A stretch of DNA of 61,679 bases from Verrucomicrobiota bacterium (GTDB lineage: Bacteria > Verrucomicrobiota > Verrucomicrobiae > Limisphaerales > UBA11358): assembly GCA_014860005.1 (NCBI GenBank), contig JACZKP010000081.1, forward strand, positions 1 to 61,679. Reading direction: 5' to 3'. The notes under the pieces were generated by a model. That model was not told the DNA's origin. It saw only the letters and a program-made list of their open reading frames with translations, and searched no databases. This document shows positions 8,954 through 17,622 of this stretch, piece after piece. Numbering within the stretch: the first letter of the stretch is position 1; each line of letters opens with the position of its first letter. The translations under genes were made by a program, and so were the position numbers.

Positions 8954-8992
8954 GTGGGGGGTGGAGAATGGAGAATTGAAGATGGAGGATTG
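8922..8992. repeat. Left word tract (GGATGGA units) of the four-helix-bundle cassette
   Basis: Four tandem GAGGATG-type units followed by degenerate variants (GGTGGAGAATGG, GAAGATGGAGGATTG). The same words appear reverse-complemented at 9427-9454 on the other side of the four-helix-bundle gene. The tract supplies the start codon and first residues of the epimerase. Confidence 0.85.
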
Positions 8993-9002
8993 CCCTTCGC
9001 TG

Positions 9003-9386
9003 CTATGAGGCACTTCGACAGAAGTCATCCGCTTTCTCGATGGTATTGTTGAGCATGCCGCCGATGGATTGCCACGCGGCGTCATGATCTTGATGTTGCG
9101 TAGCGGAAATGTAGCCACAGTCCAAGGCATCATCCAGCCAGGATTGGGTTTCGGTTGCTTCCCCAAGCGCGCCGGTCAGCTTGCTGACGAACGCAGCGGG
9201 ATAGCGCCGGTGCGCCCAAGCTTCGGCGATCATGGACTTGACGGCACGCGATGACCTCCGGATCTGGTCGGTCAGGGAGAATCGTTCATCGCGCGGGAAA
9301 GCTTGCGACAGTCGAAAGATCCGTTGCGCTTCTGCGCGGCTCTGCTGATAGACCTTCATGTCTCGGAAACTCCTGATCAATGCCAT
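9003..9386 (-). CDS. Four-helix-bundle protein (bS23 / 23S rRNA intervening-sequence family)
   Basis: 127 aa. ATG 9386 is preferred: AGGAG lies 6 nt upstream; a TTG 6 nt earlier is the alternative. The start (IRSFRDMKVYQQS) and later DQIRRSSRAVKSMIAEAWAHRRYP and LGEATETQSWLDDALDCGYIS are typical of the small bS23/TIGR02436 family, four antiparallel helices that form pentamers; the Avd subunit of diversity-generating retroelements has the same fold. Members occur in 23S rRNA intervening sequences or as stand-alone genes of unknown function. No reverse transcriptase or template repeat is visible here. The gene is enclosed by inverted word tracts (8922-8992 and 9427-9454) and ends 50 nt before the epimerase start. 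Confidence 0.88.
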   Translation of the reverse strand: MALIRSFRDMKVYQQSRAEAQRIFRLSQAFPRDERFSLTDQIRRSSRAVKSMIAEAWAHRRYPAAFVSKLTGALGEATETQSWLDDALDCGYISATQHQDHDAAWQSIGGMLNNTIEKADDFCRSAS

Positions 9387-9426
9387 GGTCAACTCCTATG
9401 AATTGGTCGGTTAGAGGGGCTTTGCG

Positions 9427-9454
9427 ATCCACTATCTACCATCCTCCATCCTCG
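9427..9454. repeat. Right word tract of the four-helix-bundle cassette
   Basis: ATCCACTATCTACC followed by ATCCTCC ATCCTCG units, the reverse complement of the GGATGGAGGATGG words at 8922-8992. The tract encodes the last residues (RMEDGR) and stop codon of the amidase gene, so it lies at a gene end that has been remodelled. Confidence 0.8.
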
Positions 9455-10523
9455 TCCCCAAGGCCCCCGCCACCGCTTCCGCCAGTTGCTGCCGGAACGC
9501 CGGGTCCGCGATGCGTTGCGCCTCCGCCGGGTTCGAGAGATATCCGCCTTCGAGCAGCACGGCTGGCCGTTGTTGCCCCTGAAGCACCGTCATGAACCGC
9601 GCCCGGCGCACCCCGCGGTCGGACTGGCCGGTGGCGTTCAGCAGCGCCCGGTGCAGGCGCACGGCCAGTTGGAGATTCTGTTCATCGAAGGCATTGTTGG
9701 GCAGGACGAGGTTGACATCATCGTCGTAGTTGCGGGTGACGCTGGAGGGCAGGCCGGTGGGCGTGAGGCAATAGGTTTCGACGCCGGCCTGATGATTGCC
9801 GCCGCCGGACGAGTTGAAATGCAGACTCAGGAACAGGTCGGCGCGAGATTGCTCGGCAAACGCCACGCGCTGGGACAACGGCACGTCCGCATCATTGGTC
9901 CGTGTGAGGAATACTTGCCAGCCTTGGGCGGCCAGAAGCGTGCTGAGGCGAAAGGCCCAGTCGAGCGTGTAGTCCTTCTCCGAGCCGCCGTTGTACGTGC
10001 TGCGGGCGCCGGGATTGGCGCCTCCGTGTCCCGGGTCGAGCACAATGCTGCGGTTGGGTTGCGCCACTTGAGAATAACCGGCCAGCAACGGCTCGACATT
10101 CTTGCGCAGATCGAGCGCATGCACGAACAACTGTTCACCGATCAATTGCGGCGCAAAACCGAGTCGAATTTCCAGATTATCCCACTGCGCACTCAAGTTG
10201 CCGGCGCGGAAAACGAACACTCCGTTGCTGGTTGTCAGAGTCCACGCTGCCAAAGGCGGGCCAGAAAGGCGGCGCAATCCGCCCAGGCCGCGCTCCGCTG
10301 CCCAGCGCTCCAGGGAGATCCATTTGACCTCCGGGGCGAAGAGTGTCGGTGCCACTGGTGGCGGCGACGGGGGCAATGGCGCAGGGACTACGATGGGCAG
10401 CGGCTGAAACACCGGGGATTCATCCCAATCCGGCGGGGGCGCTTTCGCCTGACGGGTCGCGGTCGAACTGCAACCCGCCGCGAGCACCAGCACGCAGGCC
10501 AGGATCGTCGCCGCTTTGAACAC
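9432..10523 (-). CDS. N-acetylmuramoyl-L-alanine amidase, lipoprotein (Amidase_3)
   Basis: 363 aa, GTG start. The N-terminus ends in a lipobox LAAGC (Cys18) followed by Ser-Ser and a Pro-rich linker. The catalytic domain occupies the C-terminal half with zinc ligands in DPGHGG, the Glu of GGSEKDY and the His of SLHFNSS, plus the catalytic Glu in LLEGGYLSN. It cleaves the amide bond between muramic acid and the stem peptide during cell separation or wall turnover, acting in the periplasm. It lies 64 nt after the metallopeptidase gene on the same strand. The last six residues derive from the repeat tract at 9427-9454. Confidence 0.92.
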   Translation of the reverse strand: MFKAATILACVLVLAAGCSSTATRQAKAPPPDWDESPVFQPLPIVVPAPLPPSPPPVAPTLFAPEVKWISLERWAAERGLGGLRRLSGPPLAAWTLTTSNGVFVFRAGNLSAQWDNLEIRLGFAPQLIGEQLFVHALDLRKNVEPLLAGYSQVAQPNRSIVLDPGHGGANPGARSTYNGGSEKDYTLDWAFRLSTLLAAQGWQVFLTRTNDADVPLSQRVAFAEQSRADLFLSLHFNSSGGGNHQAGVETYCLTPTGLPSSVTRNYDDDVNLVLPNNAFDEQNLQLAVRLHRALLNATGQSDRGVRRARFMTVLQGQQRPAVLLEGGYLSNPAEAQRIADPAFRQQLAEAVAGALGTRMEDGR

Positions 10524-10587
10524 ACGGCCATTGTGCGCAGGAAGCGGCGCGACTCAAGCCCGCGTTTCAGCCGCCGGATGGCAGTTG

Positions 10588-11883
10588 TCACTCGCTTGCG
10601 TTGCGGCCCTGCCGTCGCGCCTGCGGAGGTTCGTTCAGGGCGGCGATCGCGGCAGAAACATCGGCGGTGCCGTCTGCCGCTACCGTGTAGGCGTAACGAT
10701 AGGGTGTGGCGGAAAGAAATCCTGAAGCCACGCCGTTGGCTTGCAGATAAACCACCCGCAACTCGCCGGGCTTGCCCGGTGCCAACGACTGGCAGTCCAA
10801 ACTGAAGCGGCCTTCACTGTCCGGCACTGCCGTGGTCGTGGTGGCGTCGTAATCGCTGCCACCCTCGGGGTCCAGGTAGCCAATCACCGCATAGACCGGA
10901 GGATCGCCTGTGACTTTTCCGGAAAACTCGAAGCCCTTCCCTTTTTGGCGAATCGCCAGTTCGGTGGGTCTGGCCGAGCGACGCAGGTTCATGCCCTTGA
11001 CCGAACCGCTGAACATGGGATGCGAGGCCAGCCGCAGTCCGTGCGCGAGCGTGAGAAACGAACCTTTGCTTTCACCGCGGCGTTCCTCGCCGTAAGTCCG
11101 GTTGCCGCTGCCCATCAGGGCCGTGCCGAAAGCCGCGCGTTCATCGGGACGTTCGCGGTTGTGCGGCAGGCCGAGTGCGTGGCCGAGTTCATGGCACGCG
11201 CCTCCGATGAAGATGCTGTTGTATTGACCAATGGAAATGTTGCCATACTGGCCGTCGCGGACGTTATCGCCCTTCTCGGTCAGCAGTGCGAGATCGAGGA
11301 TGGGCGAGTCCACCTGCCAGGCCGTGCCGTTGCGATGCGTGCCGCTGGCGTAGTAAGGACTATTCTGGGAGATGGTCCGCTGCTCCGGATCCCAGTTCGA
11401 CATGTTGCAGAAGATCACGAGCGTTTCTTCGTCCGGTTTGAGGCCGAGCGCCTCCAGCACCGGAAGACATTCCTTGCGTATCTCGCCGCCGCTGTGAACC
11501 GCGTATTCCGCGTAATCCTTGAGTCCGCGCACCAGATGCACGCGCACCAAGCCGTCCTCGGCAATGTCCAATCCGATGGTGCGCGGCCCAAACCCAAGCC
11601 GCTCCATCTCGCGGGCGTAATAGCTTTGGATGTCCTTGAAGATGCCCGAAAGTCGTTCGCGAAACCGCGGCGCCGGCGCGCGATCCCGCGGCGTCCAGAG
11701 CACGAGGTGAACTTTGCGTTGCGCCGGCGCCGGTTGGTCCGCCAGCCAGGGATCGAGCAGGGCGCGCGCGGCGGCGACTTTCGGTGCTATTTCCTGCACG
11801 GCGGGATTGGGTTCGGCGGCGGCCCGCAAGAGCGACGGCGCGAGAACAATCCCAAGGCAGACCAGATTGCGGAGAGGATTCAT
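10588..11883 (-). CDS. Secreted zinc metallopeptidase (HExxHxxGxxH)
   Basis: 431 aa with a signal peptide (hydrophobic to about residue 20, cleavage near LLRAAA). The zinc-binding motif HELGHALGLPH (His231, Glu232, His235, His241) is that of metzincin-type peptidases. It is preceded by a region with SNWDPEQRT and followed by a predicted beta-rich C-terminus (about 300-425). A family name beyond metzincin cannot be given with confidence. It probably digests extracellular or periplasmic protein. Flanked by the amidase (64 nt downstream) and the secreted hypothetical (72 nt upstream) on the same strand. Confidence 0.82.
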   Translation of the reverse strand: MNPLRNLVCLGIVLAPSLLRAAAEPNPAVQEIAPKVAAARALLDPWLADQPAPAQRKVHLVLWTPRDRAPAPRFRERLSGIFKDIQSYYAREMERLGFGPRTIGLDIAEDGLVRVHLVRGLKDYAEYAVHSGGEIRKECLPVLEALGLKPDEETLVIFCNMSNWDPEQRTISQNSPYYASGTHRNGTAWQVDSPILDLALLTEKGDNVRDGQYGNISIGQYNSIFIGGACHELGHALGLPHNRERPDERAAFGTALMGSGNRTYGEERRGESKGSFLTLAHGLRLASHPMFSGSVKGMNLRRSARPTELAIRQKGKGFEFSGKVTGDPPVYAVIGYLDPEGGSDYDATTTTAVPDSEGRFSLDCQSLAPGKPGELRVVYLQANGVASGFLSATPYRYAYTVAADGTADVSAAIAALNEPPQARRQGRNASE

Positions 11884-11955
11884 GGCGTGTGAGTAAGGGG
11901 TTTGACCGGAAATGAAAGAAGAGCTTGTTGCGATGAACCGGCTCGCGCCCCAGTT

Positions 11956-12891
11956 CTACTTGCTGCCAGCCGGACCAATGTATTCCCGCGCGATCACCAA
12001 GTTGTCGAAGAAGACGACGTTCGTGGGATTCTTCGTCCAACGGTCGGTGACATAAGATTCGAGGGTCAGCGCATTGGCTTGCAGGTTGGCGGTTTTGCGC
12101 CAGTTGATCCCACGCCAGTGGCCGAGCAGACGGCCATCAATCCAGAAGGCCTGTTCGCCGTCCGGTTCGCCCGGCGTGTTGTGCTTCAACATGAACTCGG
12201 CGCAAATCCAGCGGTCCTTCAAAATCACTTCCTGTGGTTCCACCTGGAAGGAATTGCCCCAATACTTGCCGTCGCGCGACACCTGCATCTCATGCCAGTA
12301 GCTATAGAAATTCCATTTGCCGGGCGCGGGCCAGCGTCCCCAATTACCCCAAGGCTCCAGCGCGGTGGAAAAACGCTCGTCACCGGCGGGACGCAAACCG
12401 GCGCCGCCGAAACCGCTCCAGCGATCGCCGCCACGCAAGCCCTTGTTCGCGCGCAGCGTGACGAAGTGATGCACGTAATCGCAGCCCGGATCGAAGCGGA
12501 CATAGAATCGCACAAAAACTTGTGCGGCCGGCTCGAACCATTTGGTGAGGCCGTCGCCCTGGTTTTCGCCCAGGCGTGCCTCCACCTTCATGCAGCGTTG
12601 GCCGCACACTTCGCCGCCGGAGGGCGCGAAGCTCAGCGCCTTGCCTTTGCCAGCGCCTTTCCCTTCCCAGCGTTCGCCCAATTCGCCCTGCTCAAAATCA
12701 TCCGCGAAAATGACGGTGGGGTGCGCGGCGATGCCCGCGTCAGCCTTGAATCTTGCAGCCATTCCCTGGCCCTGCGGCAGTTTGCTCGACGCGGCGAGAT
12801 TCGGAAATCGTTCCTCCGCCGCCGAGAGCGCGGTCAGGTGCGCCAGGAACAGTGCGGCGAGCGCCAATTCGAGTATTCGTTGGCGGTTCAT
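11956..12891 (-). CDS. Secreted protein, concanavalin/LamG-like fold, function unknown
   Basis: 311 aa from ATG 12891, which overlaps the stop of the upstream small frame (ATGA). Signal peptide ALAALFLAHLTALSAAEE. The rest has the look of a jelly-roll polysaccharide lyase or lectin-like domain: IFADDFEQGELGERWE near the start of the mature protein, then VFVRFYVRFDPG, GKWNFYSYWHEM and FWIDGRLLGHWRGINW, ending with VVFFDNLVIAREYIGP. Similar proteins are common in Verrucomicrobiota near glycoside hydrolases. No catalytic residues can be named. It lies downstream of a GH2 enzyme, so carbohydrate binding or breakdown is plausible. Confidence 0.6.
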   Translation of the reverse strand: MNRQRILELALAALFLAHLTALSAAEERFPNLAASSKLPQGQGMAARFKADAGIAAHPTVIFADDFEQGELGERWEGKGAGKGKALSFAPSGGEVCGQRCMKVEARLGENQGDGLTKWFEPAAQVFVRFYVRFDPGCDYVHHFVTLRANKGLRGGDRWSGFGGAGLRPAGDERFSTALEPWGNWGRWPAPGKWNFYSYWHEMQVSRDGKYWGNSFQVEPQEVILKDRWICAEFMLKHNTPGEPDGEQAFWIDGRLLGHWRGINWRKTANLQANALTLESYVTDRWTKNPTNVVFFDNLVIAREYIGPAGSK

Positions 12892-13040
12892 ACTTTCACA
12901 CTCCACACCGCCAGTTCACCGCCTTCGAGATTGGTCATGGTGAGGCTAAGTTGCTTCGCAGTGACCGCACCCCGGATAAGCGTGGCGGCTTCTGGCGGCG
13001 GGCCGCCGCCGGCGTGTTTAAGGAAGTTTCTACGATTCAT
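12888..13040 (-). pseudogene. Remnant of a Tat-exported protein (N- and C-terminal ends only)
   Basis: A 50-codon frame starts MNRRNFLKHAGGG, a typical twin-arginine export signal (normally followed by a hydrophobic stretch and a 300-500 aa enzyme), and ends at once with a beta-strand-like tail (LTMTNLEGGELAVW). Its stop overlaps the next ATG (ATGA), as expected when the original C-terminus is still in place. The simplest reading is an internal deletion that joined the signal to the last part of the gene. A genuine mini-protein is less likely because the hydrophobic core of the signal is missing. Confidence 0.5.
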
Positions 13041-13141
13041 GCTTGGAGAGTTAATCACGGGGCCGTCGGCTTGGAAAGTTTCCAAGCTGTTGGAATCGCG
13101 TGTCGAGTCCATGAACCCGGCGTTTGGAGCAATCAAGTTTG

Positions 13142-16100
13142 TCATGGTGAATCGGCGGGAAGTATGTCCAGTTCCGCCAGGGCGCCGAAAGCCTGGCCGT
13201 TTACTTCCGCTTGCACCTGCACCCGCAGAAAGCGGGCGCTCACGGTTTGCGGGAATAGGATGGTTTCCAACTCGCGGTTGTCCCGCCCACGCAAGACGGC
13301 CACGGGCGCGCCCCACTCGTTGTTCCGCAGCGAAGCAAAGACGTCTGCCTGGGCAATGCGACCATTCGACTGATCCTGGCGCGGCAGAAAACTGATGCCC
13401 CGCAACTTCATTTCGCGGCCGAGGTCAATGACCAGCTCATGCGGAAGCGGATCGCTTTGGGGTTGCCAGCGCGTGTGCCAGAACGTGGCCGGATCGCCGT
13501 CGAGAATGTTCGCCGCCACATTGCCCCCCGCCCGATCCTCGCTGCTCACTTCAAACACGGTCGCACCGAAGCGGCGCAACCCGCTGAGGTCGCAGAGTTC
13601 CTGAATCCACGCCAGGGGCAATGCCACCTCGGGCCGAAACGCCTCGCTCGCCACGTAGCGGAAGAGACTGCGCCGAAACTGCCGCGCGGCGGGCCGCTGG
13701 TCCAGGTTGCCGGTCAAATCATAGCCGCAAACCAGCAGGGAGCCACCACCAACCTGTGCCTCGAACAACTGCGCCAGCAGCTTGTTGTAATGGAAATCCG
13801 GCACCGGCTGAACGATTGGCCGGAAGCGGGCGGGCGCGCCTTCGAGCGCGAACGTGGTTGCGCCGTTGCAGAGGTCGCGCCATTGCCAGTCGCTCCAGCC
13901 GTCGTTTGGAAATTCGACCAGCGCCGGATGGCGCGGGTCACAAAGGATGCCGAGCGACGAGAACTGGTTGCCCCACCAACCGGCGGACCAATAGACCGAC
14001 TCGAATCCGGTCCGGGCCGCGCGCGAGTTTTTCACGTCGTGCGCCAGCAGCAGCACCTTGCCGCCGGCCTTGAGGATTCGGAGCGCGGTGTCATCAAGCG
14101 TGCGGGCGACGTGGACGCCTGCGGGTTCTGGTTCATCGGCGGAAGCGGGATAAACCCAAATGGGCCAGCGGTTCTCCGCCTCTGCGAAACGCACGGACAA
14201 TTCCAAAGCCGAGGGTTCACGGACACTGCTTAGCGGCACGGTGATCGCCCCCAAATCAGCCACCCCGCCAACCGGTACCGTCTTCGCGTCGTGCTGACCG
14301 CGGGCGATTTCTCCGCTGCTTCGAGATCCTAAAGTCCACTGCACCGGCCCGGCGGGCAGATTGGTCGCGCCAAAGTGCGCCACTTCCAATTTCGCGCTCA
14401 AGGAATCCTCCGCCGTCCACACGAACTTTGGGAACCGCGCCAGCACCACGGTCGGCGCGTTCCAGGCGCGCACTTCGGCAGCGGTAATCACGCCTTTGGT
14501 TTCCCAGAACGGATCGATCAGGCCGACGAGCGCCTCGCTCTGGCCGGTAAAGTCGTTCAGCATGAGCAACTGGTAGCCCGCATAGCCGCGCGTGCGCAGC
14601 ATGGCTTCGTGCTCGGCCTTGTACTGCGTGAATTGAAACCGCGCCGAGGCCCGCACGAAGTCCGGCAACTGATCAGCCAGTCCGTTGGCGATGAGTACAC
14701 GGTGGAAGCGTTTGAGATTCAGCGGCAGCAGCGGACCGGTGAATTTAGGCAACAGCAAGTCGTAATCGGGAAACCCCGGGCGCTGGCCTGTCTCATGCGC
14801 GATCACCGGCACGGGCGAGGTCTCGACAGCCTTGGCGAAGTCCCAATCCGTATGCGCCGGCCCAACGCCGCGCGTGCTGGCACCGGTTTGGTGGGTGAAC
14901 CAGAAATCATCCGCCGGCAGAGTCTTCCGCGCGCCGCAACCACTGTAAAGTCGGCGTGGATCATGTGCTTTGATTTCCTCGACCATCGCATTCACAAGCT
15001 CCCAATCGGTGCTGCGGTTGCCAAATTCGTTGCCGATGGCGCAGAGGAGAAAGGAAGGGTGATTGCCATACGCTTCCGACATGCGCCGCAGTTCCTTGCG
15101 CAGGAACTCCGCGACTGTGGGATCGCGCCCGATGCCGCGCGGCTTTGTTACCGTGGTCGTGCCCCAGTCATCCACCCACGCGGGCGCTTCCGGTTGGAGA
15201 TACACACCCAGACGATCCGCCGCCTCGAACGCGGCCCGCGGCGGACACCAGGTGTGAAAGCGAACGTGGTTGAAGCCGTACTCTTTCACCACCCCCAGCA
15301 CCCGCTCCCACTCTGACACCGTCATCGGCGGATGGCCGGTCCTCGGATACACGGCGCAGTCAAGCGTGCCGCGCAGAAAGATGCGACGACCATTCAAGTG
15401 CAGTTCCTTGCCAACTCGCTCAACGTGCCGGAATCCAAACAGAATCGCAGCCTCGTCACGCGAACCAGCCTTGCCTTCCAGTGTGGCGTGAAGGCGATGG
15501 CGAACCGGGTGAAACTCGTCCCAAGCCTGTGCCGGTTCCGGGAGTTGCAGTGTGAGTTCGTGCGTGCTCAGACCCGGCGCGCAAGGGAACTCGCCGGTGG
15601 TTTCCGCAAGCACCTGCTCGCCGTGGTTCGTCAGCAAGCGAAGCTTCACGGTCGCGGGCGCAGGTTTTTCTTGCACATTGACGAAGCGCATCACCACGCG
15701 CACCGCGCGGCGGTCGGCTGCAGGAAACGCCGCCAGCGTACGAAAAGACACGAGGCTGGCTGCCTCCAGTGAGATGTCGCCAAGCAGCCCGTTCCAGCGC
15801 GATTGCGTCTCCGGGCCGTAGGCGTGGGTGACGGTGGAGAGATTGTGGATCATCCGATTGTCCACGCGCACGGTCAGCCGATGTCGGCCCGGAGAGAGCG
15901 CGCCCAGCTCATGCCGGTGCTCGGCCACCAGGCTGTCGCACGAACTCAAATGCCGGCCGTCCACCCACACGTCGGTCTGCCATAGCGCGCGTTCGAGACG
16001 CAGGGCGACGGAACGATCCCGCCACGCGGACGGGATTTCGATCTCGCGTTCGTACCACGCGGGGCCGACGAAAAGATGGCGGCGCACGAGATAACCGTGC

Positions 16101-16399
16101 TCGTCCGCGCGTAACGGTTCTTTGACGCCGGGAAATCGGGTTGTGACCGGAAACGTTGTGGCGTGCAGCATCGTGTTGGTGTCGAGCGCGAAACCGAATC
16201 CAGCGCGGTCGGTCGTGCTGGGCAGCGTGATGCGGTCATCGCCCGCCAGCGGTGCGCCGGGCCAGTTGGCACTGATACCCCGGTCTTCTGCGTCCAGCCG
16301 CACGCGCCATTCGCCAGCCAGGTTTATTGTCTGGCCCGCCGCCTGGCTGAGCGTGGCCAGCAAGAGCCACCCGGCACCGATGAGAAGCCACTTCTTCAT
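13142..16399 (-). CDS. Secreted glycoside hydrolase family 2 enzyme with C-terminal F5/8-type domain
   Basis: 1085 aa from ATG 16399 (MKKWLLIGAGWLLLATLSQAAG, a signal peptide); longer frames upstream run across ubiX and are rejected. A sugar-binding jelly roll (about 25-210), an immunoglobulin-like domain and a TIM barrel follow in order. Glu458 in GNEFGN is the acid/base and Glu536 in HETGQ the probable nucleophile, the spacing expected for GH2. The last 150 residues (NILDGDPATFWHTRW onward) form a discoidin/F5-8C carbohydrate-binding domain. Beta-galactosidase, glucuronidase or mannosidase activity cannot be separated by eye. Divergent from ubiX with 121 nt between starts. Confidence 0.88.
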   Translation of the reverse strand: MKKWLLIGAGWLLLATLSQAAGQTINLAGEWRVRLDAEDRGISANWPGAPLAGDDRITLPSTTDRAGFGFALDTNTMLHATTFPVTTRFPGVKEPLRADEHGYLVRRHLFVGPAWYEREIEIPSAWRDRSVALRLERALWQTDVWVDGRHLSSCDSLVAEHRHELGALSPGRHRLTVRVDNRMIHNLSTVTHAYGPETQSRWNGLLGDISLEAASLVSFRTLAAFPAADRRAVRVVMRFVNVQEKPAPATVKLRLLTNHGEQVLAETTGEFPCAPGLSTHELTLQLPEPAQAWDEFHPVRHRLHATLEGKAGSRDEAAILFGFRHVERVGKELHLNGRRIFLRGTLDCAVYPRTGHPPMTVSEWERVLGVVKEYGFNHVRFHTWCPPRAAFEAADRLGVYLQPEAPAWVDDWGTTTVTKPRGIGRDPTVAEFLRKELRRMSEAYGNHPSFLLCAIGNEFGNRSTDWELVNAMVEEIKAHDPRRLYSGCGARKTLPADDFWFTHQTGASTRGVGPAHTDWDFAKAVETSPVPVIAHETGQRPGFPDYDLLLPKFTGPLLPLNLKRFHRVLIANGLADQLPDFVRASARFQFTQYKAEHEAMLRTRGYAGYQLLMLNDFTGQSEALVGLIDPFWETKGVITAAEVRAWNAPTVVLARFPKFVWTAEDSLSAKLEVAHFGATNLPAGPVQWTLGSRSSGEIARGQHDAKTVPVGGVADLGAITVPLSSVREPSALELSVRFAEAENRWPIWVYPASADEPEPAGVHVARTLDDTALRILKAGGKVLLLAHDVKNSRAARTGFESVYWSAGWWGNQFSSLGILCDPRHPALVEFPNDGWSDWQWRDLCNGATTFALEGAPARFRPIVQPVPDFHYNKLLAQLFEAQVGGGSLLVCGYDLTGNLDQRPAARQFRRSLFRYVASEAFRPEVALPLAWIQELCDLSGLRRFGATVFEVSSEDRAGGNVAANILDGDPATFWHTRWQPQSDPLPHELVIDLGREMKLRGISFLPRQDQSNGRIAQADVFASLRNNEWGAPVAVLRGRDNRELETILFPQTVSARFLRVQVQAEVNGQAFGALAELDILPADSP

Positions 16400-16520
16400 G
16401 CGCTCATTCAATGACTGGCTGCGCACAATGTAAAGCGCCACGCAACGGTGCGAGGCGCCCACATCGCAACTTGTTCGCGGCGGAAAGCTGGGACATACTG
16501 CGGGCGAACGGAAGCAACCT

Positions 16521-17078
16521 TTGAAAATCCTTATTGCCATCACCGGAGCGAGCGGTGCGCTTTACGCGCAACGTCTGCTCGACCATCTGGATCCGAGCGC
16601 CCATGAGTTGCACGTGGTGTTGAGCAACTACGCGCAGCAGGTGATTGCCGAGGAACTGCCCGGCGGCCTGCGCCTGCCCGACGGCGTAAAGCCGCACAAC
16701 GTCAAGAGCATGAACGCGCCCTTCGCCAGCGGCTCGAATCCGCCGGACGCCATGGTGGTGATTCCCTGCACGATGGGCACGCTGGGCCGCATTGCGCACG
16801 GCTACAGCGAGGACGTGTTGCTGCGCGCCGCCGATGTCGTGCTCAAAGAGAAGCGCAAACTGATTCTGGTTCCCCGCGAAACGCCACTCAGTCTGGTGCA
16901 TGTGAAGAATTTCGAGTTGTTGCTTCTTGCTGGGGCGACGCTGTTGCCGGCGAACCCGAGCTTCTACTCCGGCGCGAAAACCATCACGGAGTTGGCCGAT
17001 ACAGTTGTGGCGCGCGTGCTCGACCATCTCGGCGTGCCCAATCAGTTGGCCCCGCGCTGGGCGGAAGAAAAGGAGTGA
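16521..17078 (+). CDS. ubiX: Flavin prenyltransferase UbiX
   Basis: 185 aa with a TTG start (MKILIAITGASGALYAQRLL), the normal N-terminus of the family. UbiX joins dimethylallyl phosphate to FMN to make the prenyl-FMN cofactor used by UbiD decarboxylases; the ubiD gene is in this window at 5048-6625. Flavin-binding features are GASGALYAQ, the Ser-rich VVIPCTMGTLGRIAHG segment and LVPRETPLSLVHVKN. Length matches the family. Divergent from the GH2 gene; followed by a palindromic repeat and a long gene-free stretch. Confidence 0.95.
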   Translation: MKILIAITGASGALYAQRLLDHLDPSAHELHVVLSNYAQQVIAEELPGGLRLPDGVKPHNVKSMNAPFASGSNPPDAMVVIPCTMGTLGRIAHGYSEDVLLRAADVVLKEKRKLILVPRETPLSLVHVKNFELLLLAGATLLPANPSFYSGAKTITELADTVVARVLDHLGVPNQLAPRWAEEKE

Positions 17079-17093
17079 GAATTCAACGCCAAG

Positions 17094-17164
17094 GTAGCCG
17101 CCGACGTGAGGAGGCGGAGGGCGCTGCGAACCATCAGATTCCGCCTCCTCACGTCGGCGGCTAC
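17094..17164. repeat. Perfect 25-bp inverted repeat (REP-like element)
   Basis: Arms at 17094-17118 and 17140-17164 are exact reverse complements (starting GTAGCCGCCGACGTGAGG), with a 21-nt loop. It lies 15 nt after the ubiX stop and may double as a transcription end for ubiX. Confidence 0.92.
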
Positions 17165-17622
17165 GGTTCTGGTGTTCGCCCTTGCACGGAATCCAACTGC
17201 AAAAGATGAAGCTGGTCGTCATGAACTTCTTGCGTGTTCGTGCCAATACCGATTCAAGTTGAGTCTTTGCCAGGCTGCGGTTGACAAGGGGGTGAATCCG
17301 GAAGTTGAGCCAGTGTGGGAGAATGGAAAACACGGTATGGTTCGAAGTCTTCCAGCTTCACGTGAGGTGCGTGTGAAAACAGCCATTTCATACCGACCCA
17401 GGCATGCATGCCGGTATCTTGCCAACGCGCCGCTGGTCAGCCAGATTACCTTCCGGTGCAGGACCGTCACCGCAGAGGCGGCAAGTCCAGGTCAGTTCAC
17501 TGCTTGGAGGTCACCGGTTGGCTAACGATGAGCAGCATGACCATCTCAAGAACCGGTCCTCCCGTTTGCCACTGCCGCAGCAACGCAAATGAAGAAGTGC
17601 GATACTAGTGATCCCTTTCAGT
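17165..17622. other. Gene-poor stretch after ubiX
   Basis: About 460 bases. Open frames here (for example 17106-17525) have no homology I recognise, begin inside the inverted repeat and lack a ribosome binding site. I see no RNA gene or clear terminator beyond the palindrome at 17094-17164. Confidence 0.5.

Noticed and set aside
8954..9166. N-terminal extension of the epimerase
   Set aside because: It would overlap the whole end of the four-helix-bundle gene and consists of translated repeat words.
8922..9454. CRISPR or diversity-generating retroelement at the four-helix-bundle gene
   Set aside because: No regularly spaced repeats with unique spacers, no reverse transcriptase, and no template/variable repeat pair; the words are short and variable.
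10741..11892. Plus-strand 383-residue frame
   Set aside because: Shadow of the metallopeptidase gene on the other strand; no family resemblance.
17106..17525. 139-residue frame after ubiX
   Set aside because: Begins inside the palindrome, lacks a start signal and has no recognisable domain.
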